Below, in pieces: positions 62,359 through 64,000 of a stretch of DNA of 64,000 nucleotides (position 1 is its first letter; every line of letters starts with the position of its first letter). Position numbers and translations under genes: made by a program. This DNA is from Kiloniellaceae bacterium (lineage in GTDB: Bacteria > Pseudomonadota > Alphaproteobacteria > Kiloniellales > J153). Location: positions 120,698 through 184,697 of the forward strand of contig JAJFGO010000098.1 in NCBI GenBank assembly GCA_021776095.1, read 5' to 3'. The notes beneath the pieces were generated by a model. It did not search any database and was not told the DNA's origin. It saw nothing but the letters and a program-made list of their open reading frames with translations.

Positions 62359-62804
62359 TCGTACCCGGATGCTCTCAACTCGAGTTAGTGCTTCGTGCAA
62401 GCAATTGCCATCCTTCCAAACCGCGACGAACGGCGACGCTCTCACAATTTGAAACTCAAGGATGCAAAGCTGACACGACCGATTTTGGCACATCCCGACT
62501 GTTCCGAGCTGGGGTCAGCCACGGCAGCGCTACCTTCAACACCGGAAGTCAGGGCCGGAATGTCAGCTTTCTGTTTGGTCGTGTCAGTTTAACCCCTTAC
62601 TGCGGACCTTCGGCGCTGGCGGTTCGGATGGCGAGGTATGACCCTAAGCGGTCATATCGATCATCCCGTTGGTTGGTCAAGTCTGGGATGGCAAAGTAGG
62701 CATGTAGAGAAGATATTGGCCACACCCAAGTTAAACCATGGCACTGTGGGCGCGTGCCAAATCGACATCGCTTCGTTCCAGGACGTCTTGACTGACCGCC
62801 CGTC
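62359..62804. other. Apparently non-coding stretch with inverted repeats
   Basis: About 446 bases with no gene I can support. Two inverted repeats stand out. CTGACACGACC (62470-62480) pairs with GGTCGTGTCAG (62577-62587). TATGACC (62637-62643) pairs with GGTCATA (62650-62656). It separates the ArsR-type gene from the pstB remnant, so it is probably a scar of deletions or mobile DNA. Confidence 0.55.
62470..62587. repeat. 11-bp inverted repeat pair spaced 96 bases
   Basis: CTGACACGACC at 62470-62480 and its reverse complement at 62577-62587. Arms of this length could bound a small mobile-element remnant, but there is no transposase and no target duplication that I can see. Confidence 0.45.
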
Positions 62805-62966
62805 TCAGCCGTAGCGACCCTCGATATAGTCGGCAGTCTCCTTATGGACCGGGGTCACGAGTATGCCCGCAGTCTCTCAATGCTCATTGATCTTGCTCAT
62901 CAGCATGAAAATGCGTTCGTTGATCGCCCTACTTGCCTGAGCCATCTCGTGGGTGACGATCAGGAT
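62805..62966 (-). pseudogene. Frameshifted remnant of a pstB-like ABC ATPase C-terminus
   Basis: Two fragments on the minus strand. The upstream one (62966-62877) reads ILIVTHEMAQASRAINERIF and ends at a stop. The downstream one (62858-62805) reads VTPVHKETADYIEGRYG and ends at a stop. IVTH...QA and DYI-GR-G are the typical last blocks of the phosphate transporter ATPase PstB. The Walker motifs and N-terminal two thirds are absent. The remnant lies directly downstream of the truncated receptor gene. Confidence 0.65.
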
Positions 62967-62982
62967 CCTGCATCCGCATAGG

Positions 62983-64000
62983 CTAGGACGCCTCCGTAAG
63001 ACCGTGCTCCTTCTTCCACCACCTGATCAGCCCATGCTTGTGATCGGCCATCGCGTTCACAGACTGTGCCATGAGGTCGACTTCGTCACGGCTGCCAGGC
63101 CGTGTCGCGATCCGCTCCGTGGGGTCCTCATCGGCCAGGCGGCCGAGCAAACCCATCATGCGATGCAAGGGCCGCGTGATCTGGCGTGTGATCACCACGG
63201 CGAAAAGGATGCCCAGCGCCGTCGCGGCCAGCACGATCCAGAACATGTACCTCGCATTGGCCAGCGTCGAAGCCTCGATCCTCGCCGTCATCTCGGTCTC
63301 CAGCCGATCGACCGCGTCGACTTTGCTTTTTACGATAGGCGCGATCCGACCGACCGCCTCACGCATCTCGCTCGACAGCCGGTCGATTCGATCGTTCTGT
63401 TCAACGAGCGCGAGGAAATCCCTGCGATATCGATCCAGCAAGACCGTAAGCCTGGATTTGTCCTCTTGCGAAATGTTGGATCCTTCGACCTGTTCGGTGA
63501 TGCGTCGCCATTCTTGCAGCGCCATATCGACATACTGCTTGTCGTTTCTGAGCAGGTAGTCCTTCTCGCGGCGTCGAAGTTGAAGGATATTGGTCTCCAT
63601 GTCGGGGATATAGTGCGCCTGCAGGATGGCTTCGATCCGGTGCGCGGCCTGGCGAAACGGCCCTTTTCCGCCCTGAATGTCCTCCTGCGCCAAGACCTTT
63701 TGACTATACGCCTCGAAACTTCGCTTATAGGTACCGACTTCTCTGAGGAGCGAAGCCTTGATGTCCGGCGCCAAGCCCGAGTCCTCGACGTCCTGTCGGA
63801 GCTCCGCAAGGAGAGCCAAGACCTGGTTCCGATAAACCTCTTCCCGTCTCAGGCCGAGATCTTTTTCTCTCCGGCGTACTTGCAGCAGTTGCAGGTAGGG
63901 GCCGCTGACCTTGAACTCTCCGGCCAGATCTTCCAGCTCGTGGACCGCATCACGGAAGGCTCCTTGGAGGCCAGAATTGTGATCCAGCCCCTTCGTGCGC
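62983..64000 (-). CDS. HBM-sensor/HAMP receptor, truncated after HAMP and cut by the window edge
   Basis: The frame is open past the right edge, so the N-terminus is outside. The visible 338 codons hold a helical bimodular (HBM) sensor: the repeated VRRREKDLGLRREEVY and LRRREKDYLLRNDKQY patterns mark its two four-helix bundles. One membrane segment (ARYMFWIVLAATALGILFAV) and a HAMP domain (ITRPLHRMMGLLGRLADEDP) follow. The protein ends 40 residues later (IRWWKKEHGLTEAS) with no MCP signalling hairpin, kinase or other output domain. It is probably a chemoreceptor cut short, with a pstB scrap right behind it. Confidence 0.75.
   Translation of the reverse strand, partial: RTKGLDHNSGLQGAFRDAVHELEDLAGEFKVSGPYLQLLQVRRREKDLGLRREEVYRNQVLALLAELRQDVEDSGLAPDIKASLLREVGTYKRSFEAYSQKVLAQEDIQGGKGPFRQAAHRIEAILQAHYIPDMETNILQLRRREKDYLLRNDKQYVDMALQEWRRITEQVEGSNISQEDKSRLTVLLDRYRRDFLALVEQNDRIDRLSSEMREAVGRIAPIVKSKVDAVDRLETEMTARIEASTLANARYMFWIVLAATALGILFAVVITRQITRPLHRMMGLLGRLADEDPTERIATRPGSRDEVDLMAQSVNAMADHKHGLIRWWKKEHGLTEAS

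Noticed and set aside
62395..62592. A 65-codon frame in the gap right of the ArsR-type gene
   Set aside because: It has no RBS, no recognisable domain and spans one arm and most of the spacer of the 11-bp inverted repeat.

Overview
The window is a high-GC stretch, with AT-rich exceptions near 35 kb and 50.6 kb. It looks like the chromosome of an alphaproteobacterium, most like the Rhodospirillales and relatives. The evidence is indirect: TrmFO tRNA methylation, a secF-linked squalene/phytoene-synthase-like gene of the NDUFAF6 type, the alphaproteobacterial form of the UvrA first zinc module, a non-Ser residue at the GyrA quinolone position, an sdhE-mfd overlap near recG, and a PEP-CTERM protein. 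I could run no database search, so the taxonomic placement is an inference.

Layout, 0-31 kb. The left edge carries the end of secF, then a PuuD-like membrane protein, an NDUFAF6-like protein, a cupin, an RraA-family protein and trmFO. A luciferase-like oxidoreductase, a LysE exporter, YtoQ and two small c-type cytochromes follow. Next is an information-processing block: an adenylate cyclase, uvrA, an EEP nuclease, ssb, a membrane protein with only a histidine phosphoacceptor domain, gyrA, coaD and tRNA-Lys. Then come a fused aldolase/short-chain dehydrogenase, an EamA transporter, a DUF938 methyltransferase, another cytochrome c, cfa, a Bax-like glucosaminidase, two tRNA-Leu genes, and a type III polyketide synthase paired with an ICMT-family methyltransferase.

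Layout, 30-53 kb. A fluoroacetate-dehalogenase-like hydrolase is followed by a hybrid histidine kinase with a lone receiver, a protein made of two tandem DUF502 units, an AT-rich gap and a PEP-CTERM protein. Then come recG, a DUF4197 protein, sdhE-mfd, a nitroreductase and a FrnE-like DsbA. The most coherent metabolic unit is the five-gene operon at 44.65-49.8 kb: acyl-CoA synthetase, SDR, acyl-CoA dehydrogenase, APH-type kinase and DUF6285. It has the same five protein classes as the Pseudomonas putida lvaEDCAB set for 4-hydroxyacyl-CoA catabolism. A retropepsin-like protease, a CBS protein and two related surface-antigen-like proteins complete this part.

Layout, 53-64 kb. This end looks accessory and partly decayed. 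It holds a quinone oxidoreductase collapsed by an internal deletion, a YdjM-type membrane hydrolase, and a tyrosine recombinase with a coiled-coil partner. Divergent from an ArsR-type repressor is a five-gene operon: CMD-family protein, DoeB-like deacetylase, PLP dehydratase, aquaporin and MalY C-S lyase. A near-empty stretch follows, then a frameshifted pstB tail, and an HBM/HAMP chemoreceptor that stops after HAMP and runs off the right edge.

The best candidates for something not yet described are the ArsR-controlled deacetylase/dehydratase/aquaporin/C-S-lyase operon and the lva-like operon. The intact active-site set of the dehalogenase, the DUF502 tandem fusion and the histidine-phosphoacceptor-only protein come next.
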